A stretch of 64,000 nt of DNA from Toxorhynchites rutilus septentrionalis (Eukaryota > Arthropoda > Insecta > Diptera > Culicidae): NCBI RefSeq assembly GCF_029784135.1, contig NC_073746.1, forward strand, positions 244,748,307 to 244,812,306, read 5' to 3'. Below are positions 44,900 through 62,289 of this stretch, one piece after another; position 1 is the first letter of the stretch; every line of letters begins with the position of its first letter. Both the position numbers and the translations under genes were made by a program. The notes beneath the pieces were generated by a model, which was not told the DNA's origin, did no database searches, and worked only from the letters and a program-made list of their open reading frames with translations.

Positions 44900-47450
44900 A
44901 TTTGAAGCTCAATTCATGCAATTTTGCCATCGTTTTCATTGATTTGTGATTTTTCCATTTTTTTCACAATAACAAGAGTTGCTTCACTCTCGGTGTTGTA
45001 ACTCACGAACCAATCGACCGATTGCTGTCAAATTTTGACACGTCATATTTGGATTTGAGTATTTTATCGTGTAAATCAACATTTCGCACGAAGTTACATA
45101 TGAAAAAGCGAGATGGTCATTTTCATTTACATCCTAAATGATACGTTTTGCGTTTATTTCCAGTTCTAGTAATTTTATGGTTACTGTAGGCTTACGGGTT
45201 TTGACTCATAAAAATGAGTTATTAGCCACTGGTTTTGGTTTATTTTCTCAGATTTTCCATCGATTTCCCAAACAGAGAAGTATTTCGCCATAAACGCGAT
45301 TTTACTATTACATTATGATGTTTATTTTCCAACGCAATACTGCATCTGACTTCTTATTGTTCCGGCAATAAATAACTAATAATTATGTAAATATATATAA
45401 TATAATAATAACTGTACCTTCAGCGTTAATTTGGTTGAATGTTCACTTATAAAATGTCCGATTTTTCTTCCTTTTTTTCTATGTATGCTTTGGATTTATT
45501 CACACTTCCGTCGCTTGTGCTTTCACGTCTAGTTGTATTATAATGTTCATTTTCATTATATGAATCTTAAGCTAGTAATAAGTATGGTATATAATGTTTT
45601 GTATTTGTTGTTTCATTAAATTCAATTGACACAATATATAAGATTCGATCGTGACATGTTCTGGAGCTTACACATATATTAGAAAAAGATTGAAGTGCGA
45701 ACCATGCCATGCCTTTCTTTTCCCAAACAGCGGACCGTTGCTCGCTATCCAAGTGGTTTTGCAAGAAGCATATAATTGTGAAACAGATATACTCTATGCT
45801 TAATCTTACCAATAACACATAGGAAATAATAGCACTAGATTTTCCAAAAAAAAAAATTGTTCGAAAGGTAGGAACCATCATTTTATTTTGGACATTTCGA
45901 GACAAACGGGTGATGACTTTGGTACTGTTAATGTTCGAGGCGGCACGAATCAATTTTCAAATTAAGCATATTGTTTCAATTCTGCACTTTCCCATAGTAT
46001 CCTTTGGATCTGTACCGAGAATAGTGTGCACTGTTATTTATATATTTCCCTGCTTCATTAACGATCGATTCTACAGTACATCTTTGTGTCCTGTTGCTGT
46101 TTTGATTTATGTTCAATACTTCTTTCAAATATATTTTTCACGTTAACTGTTTGTTCGAAACATTTATTGTTGTTTCAGACAGAAAAACGAAACAAATCGT
46201 TGATAATTTAAATTATACATCTACTTTATTAATAATGGAAACAATCTCAATATTGGGGGGCGGGCAGTTGTACGCGGTCATGAATGGATTGTACGGGGGG
46301 TTAAGAGTGAATATTTTCAACAGACGTACACAGCTAGTGGTTCTATATATGAAAAACATTTTTTGTTTGTTTCGCGAAGTACTTCCGAACAAATTATTGA
46401 AGAAACATAATAGACCTAATCATAGAATACTAATAAAAATAATAGAAACTAAGATGCAACAAAGCATAATTGGTCAATATGACCAGATCCTTCCACTGGT
46501 ATTTTGAGAAAAAATCACTGAATTTTAAGCTTTGGTTGATCGAAGGAAAAACTATCTTCAATAATCCTTGTGGTGTGCCATTTAAAATATGTTACATAAT
46601 GAGATTATCACATTTCGTATTCAACGTAGCTTATTAAGTTTGATCCCTAGAAAACTAAGATAATACACAAAGAAAATGGAAATGATAGAATCTAGAACTA
46701 GGAAAATTACTTTCAATGAATATTTCTGCATTACAAAGCACTTATCCGCACTATGGTAATTGAAATGAAACATTTTCATTTAAATAATAACCGAACTAAT
46801 TTGTACTTAAGAATACAGATAAGCTTTAATTCGAACGCGACAGAAACAGCGTACTCAAAGTTCATGCATGTCGTCTCCTATCGAAATAAAATAGTATTGG
46901 GTTGCAATACAGATTAATGAATCTCCTTCATCGCTTTTGTGATCCGATGATTTAAATTAAGTTTACGAACTTCACTAGTACATTTCGCAGCAGAAAATTG
47001 TTGAAGGCGTTCACATTTATGTTTAATATACTATTGTGATTCACTTTCTACTAACAACACTATTCTCCTTCACGTCTAAATCTTAAAATAATATGGTGCC
47101 AAAGTTTCGTACGCCAAAATCTGAATATTCTTGGTTGAATATAATACAAGCCTCTCCAAGAAAATCAAAAATACTGGATTGGTGGCCTATTCAATGTGTC
47201 GTTTTTCTCTGGTTCGCTACGAAGCTTTGTCAGTCAGTTTGCGCTTCGGAAAACAATAACTAGCTGCATTGATTACTCGAGAATTAAAACTAATCTACTT
47301 TCGTTGAACGATACAAACTAATACTCACGAAACAAAATCACATCTAAATTTTAGTCAGTGATGTTTTTGATGGTTTTTCTAGATCGAACAAAATTCATCC
47401 GTCTCAAGGGTCGGCGGAATTTCGAAACACGAAGAACGTCTAGGAATAAA
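44900..47450. other. Long non-coding stretch 3' of the PKI gene
   Basis: AT-rich with no supported coding. Candidate AATAAA signals on the minus strand near 46162 and 46225-46230 would give the PKI transcript a 3' untranslated region of about 1.2 kb; this is inference. Several short open frames show no composition or motif of real genes. Confidence 0.4.
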
Positions 47451-47452
47451 TC

Positions 47453-51698
<4,246 letters not shown>

Positions 51699-51739
51699 GG
51701 TGGCAAGCTTAATTATGTTTAACACTGGTTCGGGAGAAA

Positions 51740-53140
51740 GAGAGGAAACGACATTAATTTGTTAGTAAATTGTTCATGATTAGATGGTATCAAAATCATG
51801 TCACTCCATGCGAATGCGAATTGTATTATCGGGATTAGCAGACGGACTTTGCTTCATGAGCAAATTCACGTCACACAGCAGATGGAGCTCTGACGACAGT
51901 GTGTGTATGGTACAACAGTTGATTGTTATTAAATGATAAGAGATGAACTTTCACAGTGCTGTTATCTAGCGAACGAGGCGCGATAATGGTGAGGTTCTAA
52001 CACGCTGTTTGTTTTTGCGTTGTTTCGTTGGCCTCATGTGACGTGAGCACTGGTTTAAGATGATTAATAAATACCATGTGGGCGGGCTAGTTGCAATCGG
52101 GATTAGGTGTGTTGCGTGAAATGAACAATTTAAACAAGCAGCCTTACAGGGCCAGCCATTGCGCCGGATCTGGTGATCTTGGAAATAATAAATACCTTTC
52201 ACTCGTTTGAATTTTTCTGTCAACTTTCTTTTGCGAATAGGATGATTGTGAACTGCGTTGGGCATTGTGTTCTACTGCTTCGTCTGTTTCAAACAAAGCT
52301 TTCTCATGTACTCTAGATTCTCACGGTTCGATATCAACTAGGGCTTTTCGAACGTGTACTGTGTTAAAACAAAGATAAGAAGTAAGTATCATATCCGTTG
52401 CCAGGTAGCATAAATTAGGTGTATATTTCAATGTTTACAGATAAATGCGTTAGTAAATGAATGCGTATTTCCTTAAATCTACTAGATTTATTTCAGAGAT
52501 TATTACATCATTAAATATAACAAAAAATGGGTTTTTACAAAAGTGAAGGAATAATAAACTGGAACATATGACTACGGAGCAGGCTAGTTGTCAATATGGC
52601 TTGATCTAATTCTAGGTTGTTACAGAACCGCTATTAACAAAATTTAAACAAAATTGAGCTTGAGCTTGAGCTTCGGTAGACTGTACAATTCGTAGTTGCT
52701 CTCCGTGATTGACCTGAACCAACCAAAATGCACAAAGAACACACAGAATTACGCTTGGGACTAGCAAATCATTCTCGTTGTGCAATTTCCGGTGATTCGA
52801 ACTTTAAATGGCGGAGAGTTGAGTTATATATATCGTTATTAATCACGTGTATAATTTATCGAGCTCCAATTGGGAAACCTGAGAAGGTAACCAAGGGAAC
52901 TTCTCTAAAACCAATCGGACCGTCGATATATTCCATTGTTCAACGAGCGTACCGTATCAATCTCCAATAGCGACTTCGGAAAGTTATGTTTAAGAAACCT
53001 GAGATGGTAACCGAGAGAACTTTTATGAATCAATAAGACCGGCGATATAGTCCCTAACCATCGGGAGTATTTTTATCAAACTTAAATCGCGAAAATAAGA
53101 AGAAACTAAAGCATTAAATAAATAAAAAAAATATAGAATT
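51740..53140. other. Upstream region of the PKI gene and spacer
   Basis: It should contain the PKI promoter and any untranslated 5' exon; neither can be placed. At 52815-53050 there are two diverged copies of a phrase with AAACCTGAGAAGGTAACC (also near 30530). A minus-strand open frame of 99 codons at 51966-52265 has no recognised domain. Confidence 0.35.
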
Positions 53141-53144
53141 ATGC

Positions 53145-53720
53145 CATACAAATGAAACGCAAATTTTGCATTACTCGAGAATTAATTAAGCAAACGAAAT
53201 AAAATTTGGCATGTGGAGGTTTTAGGGGGCAATAAACATTTCTAAGGGTGTTCAACACTTCTCCCACCTCTCTAAGGGGGGGCTGCCATAGAAATGAAAC
53301 ATAAATTTCTGCATAACTCGAGAACTAGTCAAGCAAATGGAACCAATTTGGCATACGGAGGTTTTCGGGAGCAATAAATGTTTTTATGGTGGTTTGACAT
53401 TCCTTTCTCCTCTCTAAAGAAGAGGAGGGGAGGGTGCTGAACAACTCAAGAACTAATCAAACAAATGGAATTAAACTATATATAGAGGTTTTCGGGATCG
53501 ATAAAAGTTTCTATGGTGGTTCGTCACTCCTGCCTCCTCTCTAAGGGAAGACAACCATACAAATGAAACACATATCTGCATAACTCGAAAACTAATCAAA
53601 CAAATGGAGCATGTGAAGGTTTTTGAATACGAGAAATGTTTCTATGATGGTATGACACCCCTCCCTTCTCTGAATTGGAGAGGGGGTCCTGTAAAAATAA
53701 TACACATATTTCAACAAAAC
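53145..53720 (+). repeat. Tandem repeat, about five units of 120-150 bp
   Basis: Each unit contains GCATAACTCGAGAACTA, CAAGCAAATGGA, GGAGGTTTTCGGGAGC and TTTCTATGGTGGT, followed by a CTCCTCTCTAAGG box. Copies start near 53160, 53310, 53440, 53578 and 53690 and are 75-90% alike by eye. Non-coding. Confidence 0.8.
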
Positions 53721-54534
53721 ATTATCCAACCAAACATGATAATTGATTTTTTTTAAATGTGATTAAACGCTTCTGCTATCTATATAAATAGCAATGGATC
53801 ACCGAATGTGTTGATAAGAGCAAAATTCGAGAAAGGAATTGTCCGATTTAGGGCTGTCTTTATTCTATCATATTTTCTGTATCAAACATTTATTTCATGC
53901 AACGGAGAAACATGTTATTTTCGAGGGGTTGAAAAATCTTGAACGTGAATTGTGTCTGAAAATAATCTGATATTATAATGACGAGTTTTGATAGAAGTAC
54001 TAAGAATTTTATAGTAAAAGGTAATTTCAAAGGGTAGATTACAAAATCAATCAATGAACAGTTCTACGATTGGACCTATGAACGTGCGCTTAGTAAAAAA
54101 ACGTGAATGTGATAACGAAAGTTTGATCATGCTGCCAAAAGGTCATACTAAATCACTATCACTGGCACACACTTCGCGTTTGATTGGCTGATGGATTATA
54201 GCGAAACACACCCAAGCACAACGAACGCGTGGAAAATAAAATGGAATAGATGAACACAGAAGCAGAACAAGCCGCGTTATCACCACTACACTCTCTAACA
54301 GCAAAAAATGGAGCACCAGGAAGCAATACTTGCTTCAGCCTTACCGAACTCATGGAATGAAAATTCTAGACTTCCCATTGAATCAACCGAACGTATTCCT
54401 TCAAACTATCACACTTTTGAGCATCAAAAACATATGATACAAACGACCGACGACAGCTATGGAGAAACATGGACGAACATGGCTTCCCCCGAAACGGTAG
54501 CGGACTTGATACCCGACTAAAACACGAATTAGGG

Positions 54535-54605
54535 CTGACGGTGACGAGCTCGAGGCGGTAGAGGAATTCATCTAGCTTGGCTCGTTGATAATAACTGACA
54601 CCAAC
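54535..54605 (+). pseudogene. RTE-clade retrotransposon scrap
   Basis: The frame gives RADGDELEAVEEFI, stop, LGSLIITDTNN, matching the LEVVEEFxYLGS motif of RTE reverse transcriptases. Too short to place further. Confidence 0.6.
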
Positions 54606-54609
54606 AATA

Positions 54610-55300
54610 ACAACATTTATAGCTTTATAGAATTCGTTTTTATGTCTTCAATGCTGTCAAAGCGGTCCATTGAAACGGTATTTTTAGTTTCGGAAATAGG
54701 AAAAAACACAAGGGGCCATATCGCCAGTAATTATGCGTTGGATGACCGGGGGATCAGAATTTGATGGTTCAATTATGTCTTCAATAACTTGATTGCAATG
54801 CTTTTGGCACTAGTCGTGCTGCGACTTTCCTAATATCCAAAACATCAATCAAATTTAAACTTTGTAAACAATGGCAGATCGCGCTCAAAAATGACAAAAG
54901 GACCACTGGCAGAACTACCAACATACATAAAATGAACAATATTCAGCAAGAAGATTTAAAATTGAAAATTCCCGGTATATATTTGACCCAATGTATGAGA
55001 TCTACACTCTTAGAGCACCATGTGATGTTAACTCTACGAGAGATTCTTTCCCGGGAAAAAAAAATCTTTTCACTACTACAGATACTGGTTGGATGGGGAT
55101 TAGTGGGGAGAAATCAAACAATGATATCAGATCTATCGTGGAACAGATAAAGAGAGTATATAACGTTGAATCGCGATTAGCTAAGATGTCTCAAATATTC
55201 TTCTACCGTGTTGAGGATATCTGAGTGAATAAAATATTAATCAAACGTAAAGAATCCTATTCTCTTCAAAGTTGGATATATTGTAACCAGGTCCGCAACA
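54610..55300. other. Spacer
   Basis: No supported gene. Two overlapping open frames of about 75 codons near 54930-55225 have no recognised motif. Confidence 0.35.
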
Positions 55301-55304
55301 TATA

Positions 55305-56249
55305 GGGTGACACGGGGTGAATTGGACATACGGGGTGATTTGGGCCACCCCTATATATCGAAAAATACGACTCAATTTGGATTTTTTATAATGTCATCTC
55401 CTTCTGTTGTTGAACCCTACGTACCCAACGTAAAAAAAACTTTGGTAAAATTTAACTGGTGGAGGAAAACGGTAGCATTAACCCATCAAGCACTTTGATT
55501 GTCAGAAAATGTGAGTTTTTCGATCGTGGTTTTAAGGTTTTTTTCCGCTGATTAAACAAACTTTTTGTGTATTGTGCAATAAAGTTCTGTTCCGTAAGTT
55601 TGATAACAATAAATGAAATTATTTGCATTTTAATTTTGCATGTTGTGTGGGGTGACATGGACACGTTTCTGTGGGGTGAATTAGTCCTACAGGTTTTTAA
55701 GCTTTTCTTTGGTCTAATTGATTCCCCAGATGCAGCTAAACTACAAAAAAAAAAGTTGGACAGTCAACGTTGGAAGAAGAAGAAGCTTGAAAGAGCAACG
55801 CAGGCCATCAAGGACGGATTTTCTTTGACCAAGCATCGAAAGTGTTTGAAAATGCTCGAACAACACTGAAAAGATCCATGCGGAATTCGAAATGGTCTCA
55901 ATGCAATTACACCTGGTATCGATCCCAGAACATTCTTACTGATTGTAATATTAACTTGTATTACTTTACATAAACATAAGTATGTTCTTTTCCGATGAAA
56001 CACACACTGGACCAAATCACCGCACAGACGGTCCAAATTACTGCGCATCAAATTTTAATGTCCAAAAATCATCTCTCTTATTTCATGATATATTTGGTAG
56101 TTTGAAGCTTGATATAATGATTGAACATTATTGATTGAGAGAAAACAAGTGTAGCTAAGTGTACAATGTGATTTTTTTTTATTTAGACCGAATTGGTTTG
56201 GAAATATTAGGCGACTTGCTTAGGGGGTCCAAATTCCCCCCATTTGCCC
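55305..56249 (+). mobile_element. pogo-like element, internally deleted, copy B
   Basis: 945 bp between TA dinucleotides (55303-55304 and 56250-56251). It starts GGGTGACACGGGGTGAATTG and ends CAAATTCCCCCCATTTGCCC. On the plus strand at about 55750-55880 it encodes SQRWKKKKLERATQAIKDGF and SLTK (psq/CENP-B helix-turn-helix), then decays. It is the inverted counterpart of copy A at 29128-30129; both lack the catalytic domain, so they descend from the same deletion. Confidence 0.78.
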
Positions 56250-56251
56250 TA

Positions 56252-56555
56252 CAGAGCAGAGATCTCCCGAACGTATACTCCTGTATCGTTCCCATTCTTT
56301 TCTTCGCTCCCTGGCTGCGATTTTCAATATCGAACGACTACGAGCTTTCGACAATAAAAACTAGATTACACTATCATTCCTAAGGGAAATCCCCTGCATA
56401 TTGTACCGTATGCGTGATAATACCATCGTACAAATAAGGTTACCGTTTAACCTTTGTATGAAATGGTTTGATTTTCTTTGCATGCACGTAAGCTATAATC
56501 CATATCATACTAGGCTGCGAGTAAAAGAAGCCGATTTCCTTAGTTTGACAGTTGC
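56252..56555. other. Spacer between the pogo-like copy and the transposase relic
   Basis: About 300 bp with no gene or repeat recognised. Confidence 0.35.
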
Positions 56556-56558
56556 ACC

Positions 56559-57560
56559 ATGACGAAGTGGCAGCGCATTCATTATTTTTCAATCGCGAGT
56601 GTCCAGGTGGACCGTGAAAAAAATCTTAGACCGAGAAAAGAAAGGACAACTATCCGCGAAGGTCGTCCGAAATTAGCTCGAATTCCGAGGGTTAGCGCTG
56701 TCATCAGAAGAAAGATTCGGGCGAACCCAGTGCTTCCAATGAGGAAAATAGTAAAGTAACACGGGATCAGCGAATTTATGACACGGAAGATCGCGAAGAA
56801 AGATTACGGGGGAGAATCGAGGACACAAAAAAAACTCACATAATTACCAACCGCATCCGGGAGCTACGAGTCGAGCGATGTAAGAAAATCTACAACTTCC
56901 TCAAGCGAAAAAATCCAGTAATCCTGTACACAATTAAAAGCTTATTTACCGTCGATCCCGTTCAAATTTCAGAATCGATCTCTTGATTAGTTCCCTCCCG
57001 GTAAAAGACGTTACCGACGAGCATTAAAACGTGTACCAAGCATCCTACTAGCATTACGGTGTTTGTATTGATGGTTTTCGATGGCGAAAAATTAATTCGG
57101 AGTTCATTCCAGAAGGCGAGAAAGTAAACACGGCTTCCGTTCATCAAAGAGCGGTACGGCACGAAACCAAATATTGTATTTCAAAAAGATGGGGCTCTGT
57201 GCCACACCTCGAACCGCACCCAGAAATGGTTGCAAAAGACCTGTCTGTCTGGATATGTGGCCGCCATGAAGCCCCGATCTTAATCCGCTGGATTACTCAG
57301 TATGGCGCGTCATGAAGGCCAAGGTCTGATCTAAATGTCAGTACAGCAAGACTCAGACTCAGACAAACATTGACCCGTACCTGAAGATAAATAGATCCAA
57401 GCTACATAATTAGAACATGCCTTGCTTTCCAAAAGCGTGTGGAGGTCGTAATTGCAGCGAGTGGAAACTCGATCGATGATTCACATAGTTCAAGACTTTC
57501 AGAACCGTCCCCTTTGGAATAAATTGAAAAATCGAAATCGAAATTCCATTTCCATTATTT
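56559..57560 (+). pseudogene. IS630/Tc1-type (DD41D-like) transposase relic
   Basis: The N-terminal frame MTKWQRIHYFSIASVQVD to EGRPKLARIPRVSAVIRRKI and RANPVLPMRKI gives the DNA-binding part. It continues in broken frames with a KKMGLCATPRTAPRNG block and MWPP...SPDLNPLDYSVW, the conserved C-terminal catalytic box. Multiple stops and gaps; the first Asp block is lost. Confidence 0.7.
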
Positions 57561-57599
57561 TGGCATTGCTTAATGGTGCACACATTATTATACATACGG

Positions 57600-59335
57600 T
57601 ATTACGAATAACAAATTCAAAATAATAAGTGTACTGTTAGAAATTGGAAATCGGAAGAATACCTTGTGAGAGACGAATTCTCGCCGGGTGCACAATAATC
57701 GCAAATGAAGTTCCCTTGACGGTGTATGTGATGTCGATCACTCGCTCACCGGAGCCACACGATTCGATGGCTTTCTTTGCGAAAAGTTGCAGCCACAAAT
57801 GTTCGTGTTCAGTTATTAACACGATAACACGTTTATCGATTTACGATAACCGATCATTTCGGCGGAAAGGGAGTTACAACAGCTTCGAAATTCATTTGAG
57901 ATTGCAACGGACCCTTATTTTGATTGGATTGAGGAGAGAATCTATAGAGAACCTATGCACTAGAACAGAAATATATACTGCTAAGACTTCTTAATCAAGT
58001 ACTTTAGGTTGACATTGTCATTTCTTCTCACTCTAACTGAGAATAAAATAACATGTTCTTGTGATTTAGACAGAAATGTCATAACTTGTTTCCCTAGAAC
58101 ACCATCTGTTTAAATGCTTTTCATCAGCATAGGTCCAGCTGTCGGCTGAAATAGCAACTCATAGAAACCATCTATTTACTCACCATGAATACTTAGTGCT
58201 GACTAGTATATTCGTCTTTATCGCGTACGCTTGTCCGGTTTATTGTTATTATCTTGCTAATACAACTGGCAATCGAAATCCATCTGAATGTCTGTAATCA
58301 AAAGAGGATACAATCAGCAAGGTGCCACCATACATAAATTGAATAAAATTTCGCCGAATATGTTTTTTTTTCTTCTCTTGAAACCCAACGAATACCTCTG
58401 TAGTTCTCAACCGGGCACGTGCACTCGGGCACTCGCAATTAATCAATTGGCACTACACACCCCTAATTGCGAAATAACTCAGTGATAGATCATGAGACAG
58501 CGCGGGACACAATGTCCTTCAGACAAATTCATTGTAGGTCAATTCAAGCAAATATTACGAATCACACGCAAAACGGGCTCCGTGCCAGAATACTGGTGTG
58601 GCTCGTGGGAGAAATCAAATTATGTTGAGACTATTTACGTTGACAAACTATTTGTAGTTTATATGGAATTGAATTTCTCATCAATGGGAATCTATATTGA
58701 TCCAACGTCAGCTCCCACATTTTTTTAAAGTTACAACACAGAGGATTCTGGCTACACTGTACGCACTATCGACTATTTAATTAATAACAGACCGCCTGCG
58801 GAAGCTGGCACATGGGGAATTACGAAACATTTGTTTGCCTGAGACATGCGATAGTGTGAATTTGATAGGAAGCTTGTGTCTATGGACGATTCATTCTTCC
58901 CAAATGTAAATGTTTCGGTTTTTATTTTTTTTGCGAATATTCATGCAAGCGGCAGTAAATCATTTCAAATCATATCAATTTTTTCACAATGATAATTTAT
59001 ATGTAAATGCAAAACGCAAAACTTTCAATAAAGGTACCTAATGTAACAATCATGTAATTCGTGATTTCGTGCAATAAACAAATTATCAATTGTAAAAAAT
59101 GGGCTAGAATATATTTAAACTACTCATAATGTTTGTCCTTCGTTGAACATTTTTAGTGCTCTTTAGGCTCCGAATAATCCTCGTTCCATCTGTTCGATCA
59201 TATCAGCAGCTCGATTTTCCGAATATATAGAGCAGCCCTGGAATATACTTATTGAAATGTGATCTCTGAATCAGTGCTGGATAAAACTAGACAGGACAAA
59301 AACCCGTGAATTTCGACAAAATAATAGAAGATGAA
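57600..59335. other. Spacer without supported genes
   Basis: Several open frames of 60-116 codons occur (for example 57644-57994 and 58492-58728), but none has a recognised domain, splice context or signal peptide. No repeats of note. Confidence 0.35.
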
Positions 59336-59515
59336 GGGTTGTGTCCATACATGCTCACATAGTTGACGTAGGATTACGTAGGATAGCGTTACGATGCTCA
59401 ACAAGATACGTCGCAGTCGCGGTTGACCACGGAAACATAAATTTATGGAAAATTAGAGGCTCTCGTTTCAAACCTATTTTAACACGATAACTGTTGAAGA
59501 TTTTATAATTTTCTA

Positions 59516-60751
59516 TCAGGTGTACCGGTAAGTTTCTTCGGTTTTACAACAGATGGCGTAACTTGATTATTATTCAAGTGAATAAAATTTCCAAACATTC
59601 GTTGGAAAGCTACTGTCATTGCGCGTCTTTTTCAGTATATGTCAAAAAATTGAAGCGTAAACAACATAGTTTTTTGCCACTTCGAATATGTCGAATTTCG
59701 TACCAACGAAAGTGTTTTTGCGGGGAGTGTTACTTCATCACTTCAATATGAAGAAAAAAGCTGCGGAATTTTGGTAGAAGTTTATGGTGACCATGCTCCA
59801 ACTGAGCGAACGGGTCAGACGTTGTTTGCACGGTTTAAAAGTGGTAATTTAGAAGACGAAGAACGTTCCGGACCGCCAAAAAAATTTGAAGATGAAGAAT
59901 TGGAGGCTTTACTCGATCAAGATCCGTCACAAACGCAACATGAACTTGTAGATCACTTGGAGTAGATCAGCAAACCATATCCGATCGTTTGAAATGTGAA
60001 TGATCCGAAAGATAGGACATTGGGTGCAGTATGAATTGAAGCCACGAGACGTCGAAAGCCGTTTTTTCACGTGCGAACAACTGCTCCAACGGAATGAAAG
60101 GAAGGGTTTTTTGCATCGAATCGTTACTGGCGATGAGAAGTGGGTCCATTACGACAATCCTAAACGTCGGGCAACGTATGGATACCCCGGCCATACATCA
60201 ACATCGACGGCCGCGCGAAATATTCACGGCTAGAAGGTTATGCTGTCTATTTGGTGGGACCAGCTGGGTGTGGTGTACTATGAGCTGCTAAAACCGAATG
60301 AAATCATTAAGGGGAACCTCTACCGACGACAATTGGTGCGTTTGAGCCGTGCACTGAAGGAAACACGGCCACAATACGACCAAATACATAAATACAATAC
60401 AATAAAGTTATTTTGCAGCACGACAATGCTCGGCCGCATGTCGCGAAACCGGTCAAAACCTACTTGGAAACGCTGAAATGGGAGGTCCTATCCCACCCGC
60501 CGTATTCTCCAGACATTGCTCCGTCCTATTACTACCTTTTTCGATCGATGCAACGTCAAACAATGGATCGATTCGTGGTTAACCAACAAACCGGCCGATT
60601 ATTTCCGCAAAGAGATCCGTGAATTGCCAGAAAGTTGGAAAAAAGTTGTGACTAGCGATGGGCAATACTTTGAATATTAAATTTGTAACCATTCTTGCAG
60701 AATGAAGCATTATTTTTTGAAAAAAACGGAGAAACTTACCGGTACTCCTAA
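59516..60751 (+). mobile_element. mariner transposon, near full length, inactive
   Basis: 1236 bp flanked by TA (59514-59515 and 60752-60753). The inverted ends are TCAGGTGTACCGGTAAGTTT and AAACTTACCGGTACTCCTAA, about 26 bp with few mismatches. The transposase starts at ATG 59688 (MSNFVPTKVFLRGVLLHHF). Then come TGDEKWVHYDNP (first Asp), QHDNARPHV (second Asp) and YSPDIAPSYYYLFRSM, where the third catalytic Asp is Tyr. At least four shifts or stops also interrupt the frame. The D,D34D layout puts it in mariner. Confidence 0.92.
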
Positions 60752-60759
60752 TATATTGT

Positions 60760-61440
60760 AAAAGATGGTTCCAATCGACCAATTTGCACCATACTTCCTT
60801 GAAAATTAATATCCGCAATTACCCGGCGTAAGTTGTTGGAGAACGCTATATGGTATGGGCAAATTGGTGCTAACGGGCACAGATGGTGGTAGCAAACCGC
60901 GCTATTCATGTAAAGTGTCAAATTCTCATTCCACATCTCCCGCTTGCACAAGAAATAATTCACAATGTAGAATCGACACAATAGTTAGTTGTAATACAGA
61001 ACTCATACAAAACGGACGCGTTGTTAATCTCTCTCGTCATCGGTCAATAAACGATCTAATGGATATTACATCCGAGTAGTCGTTCCGCGTGTTTTCTTTT
61101 TCGTTAACCGGAAAACCGGAAATTGTGGTCACCGCGTTGACGAACATAAGTAAAGAAGCAAGAAAGTGTCTAAAGAGATCAACTCGACATCCGAAAGTTG
61201 TCGCTTCAATAGTCGATGTTCCAGCATATCAAGCATATCAAGGAACATACCATATCGATGTTCCAGCAAACGGTTTTATTTAGCTGTGACATATTTGTGT
61301 TTGTATGTAACATGTTTGGCTATGGCGCTATACCACATTAATTGAAATTTGACACCTTTCCTGCTGACCGGTTGATCTGAAATTTGGAACACACCTTTAT
61401 TTCTGCAGTCATTAGACAACTGCATATTTCATGATATTGA
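60760..61440. other. Spacer
   Basis: No supported gene. A short internal duplication with GATGTTCCAGCA occurs twice near 61218-61270. Confidence 0.35.
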
Positions 61441-61446
61441 AAATCC

Positions 61447-61665
61447 AAGATGGCGACCGCTACAAAATGGCGGATTACATATTTTCTCAAAGCCCCATCA
61501 ATATGGGTATCAAATGAGAGGGATTGACTAGTAGATCACAGTTATTTATGGAAAATGCAAATCCAAAATGGCCGCCAACCAAAATGGCGGATTACATATT
61601 ATATATGGGTATCAAATGAAGGATTTGACTAATAGAACAAAGTTATTCATGAGGAGTGCAAAGCC
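61447..61665 (+). repeat. Two-unit tandem repeat (about 110 bp)
   Basis: Both units carry AAAATGGCGGATTACATATT, ATATGGGTATCAAATGA and GATTTGACTA/GATTGACTA phrases. Non-coding. Confidence 0.85.
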
Positions 61666-61959
61666 CAATTATATCACAATACCAGACGGTGAATTCCTAT
61701 TACGATATGCTTGCCATCAAGTATGTGTTCGTTGCCGGCTGAACAATAACCCCTGCAACATTTGCACGACAAATTTTGATTTTTTCGTATTTGAATCTAA
61801 ACGTTTGAGTGTTTGCTGAGTGCTGACGTTTTATTTTATCCTTTGATTTTTTTCTGTAATTTCGTACATGAAAAGTTGATCATTCTGGGATCTGTGCTCC
61901 ATGATATTCCGATAATGGACACCCCTTGGTGTAGTCCTACGTCTCTCCCCACCCGTCTT

Positions 61960-62085
61960 TTTTCTCCCTTCATCTTTCTTGGGATTGCACCCAAAAAAAA
62001 GTCCAAATGACGACAACGTGGATCGAACCATGGCTGGCAAGGAAGCAAGACTGTTTTACACGACCACGCTATCCACATGGCTAAT
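61960..62085 (-). mobile_element. tRNA-derived SINE, head region
   Basis: The minus strand has an A box GTGGATAGCGTGG and a B box GGTTCGATCCAC near its start. The body extends left, perhaps to about 61850. Target duplications not found. Confidence 0.65.
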
Positions 62086-62209
62086 GATGTTGTTCAGCAA
62101 ATGCGTGATAATATTGCACCTGATTATAAAATAAGGTTGGAAAGTGTTTTCTAAGAGTAAAAAAAAGCGAAGGAGAGCAATGCATATCCCGGTCTTGTTT
62201 CGCTCGCTC

Positions 62210-62210
<1 letters not shown>

Positions 62211-62281
<71 letters not shown>

Positions 62282-62282
62282 A
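62211..62282. repeat. (TA)n microsatellite
   Basis: About 32 uninterrupted TA units with a short imperfect end. Confidence 0.98.
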
Positions 62283-62289
62283 ATGCTTA

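Noticed and set aside
45567..46507. Coding exons of another host gene
   Set aside because: Open frames of 78-132 codons lack conserved motifs and splice logic; more likely 3' flank of the PKI gene.
51966..52265. 99-codon minus-strand open frame upstream of the PKI gene
   Set aside because: No recognised domain, no splice or start context; could be a repeat fragment.
53145..53720. CRISPR-like array
   Set aside because: Repeats are long, diverged and without constant short repeats or unique spacers, and the genome is eukaryotic.
58492..58728. 78-codon plus-strand open frame
   Set aside because: No motif, signal peptide or paralog; expected by chance at this length.
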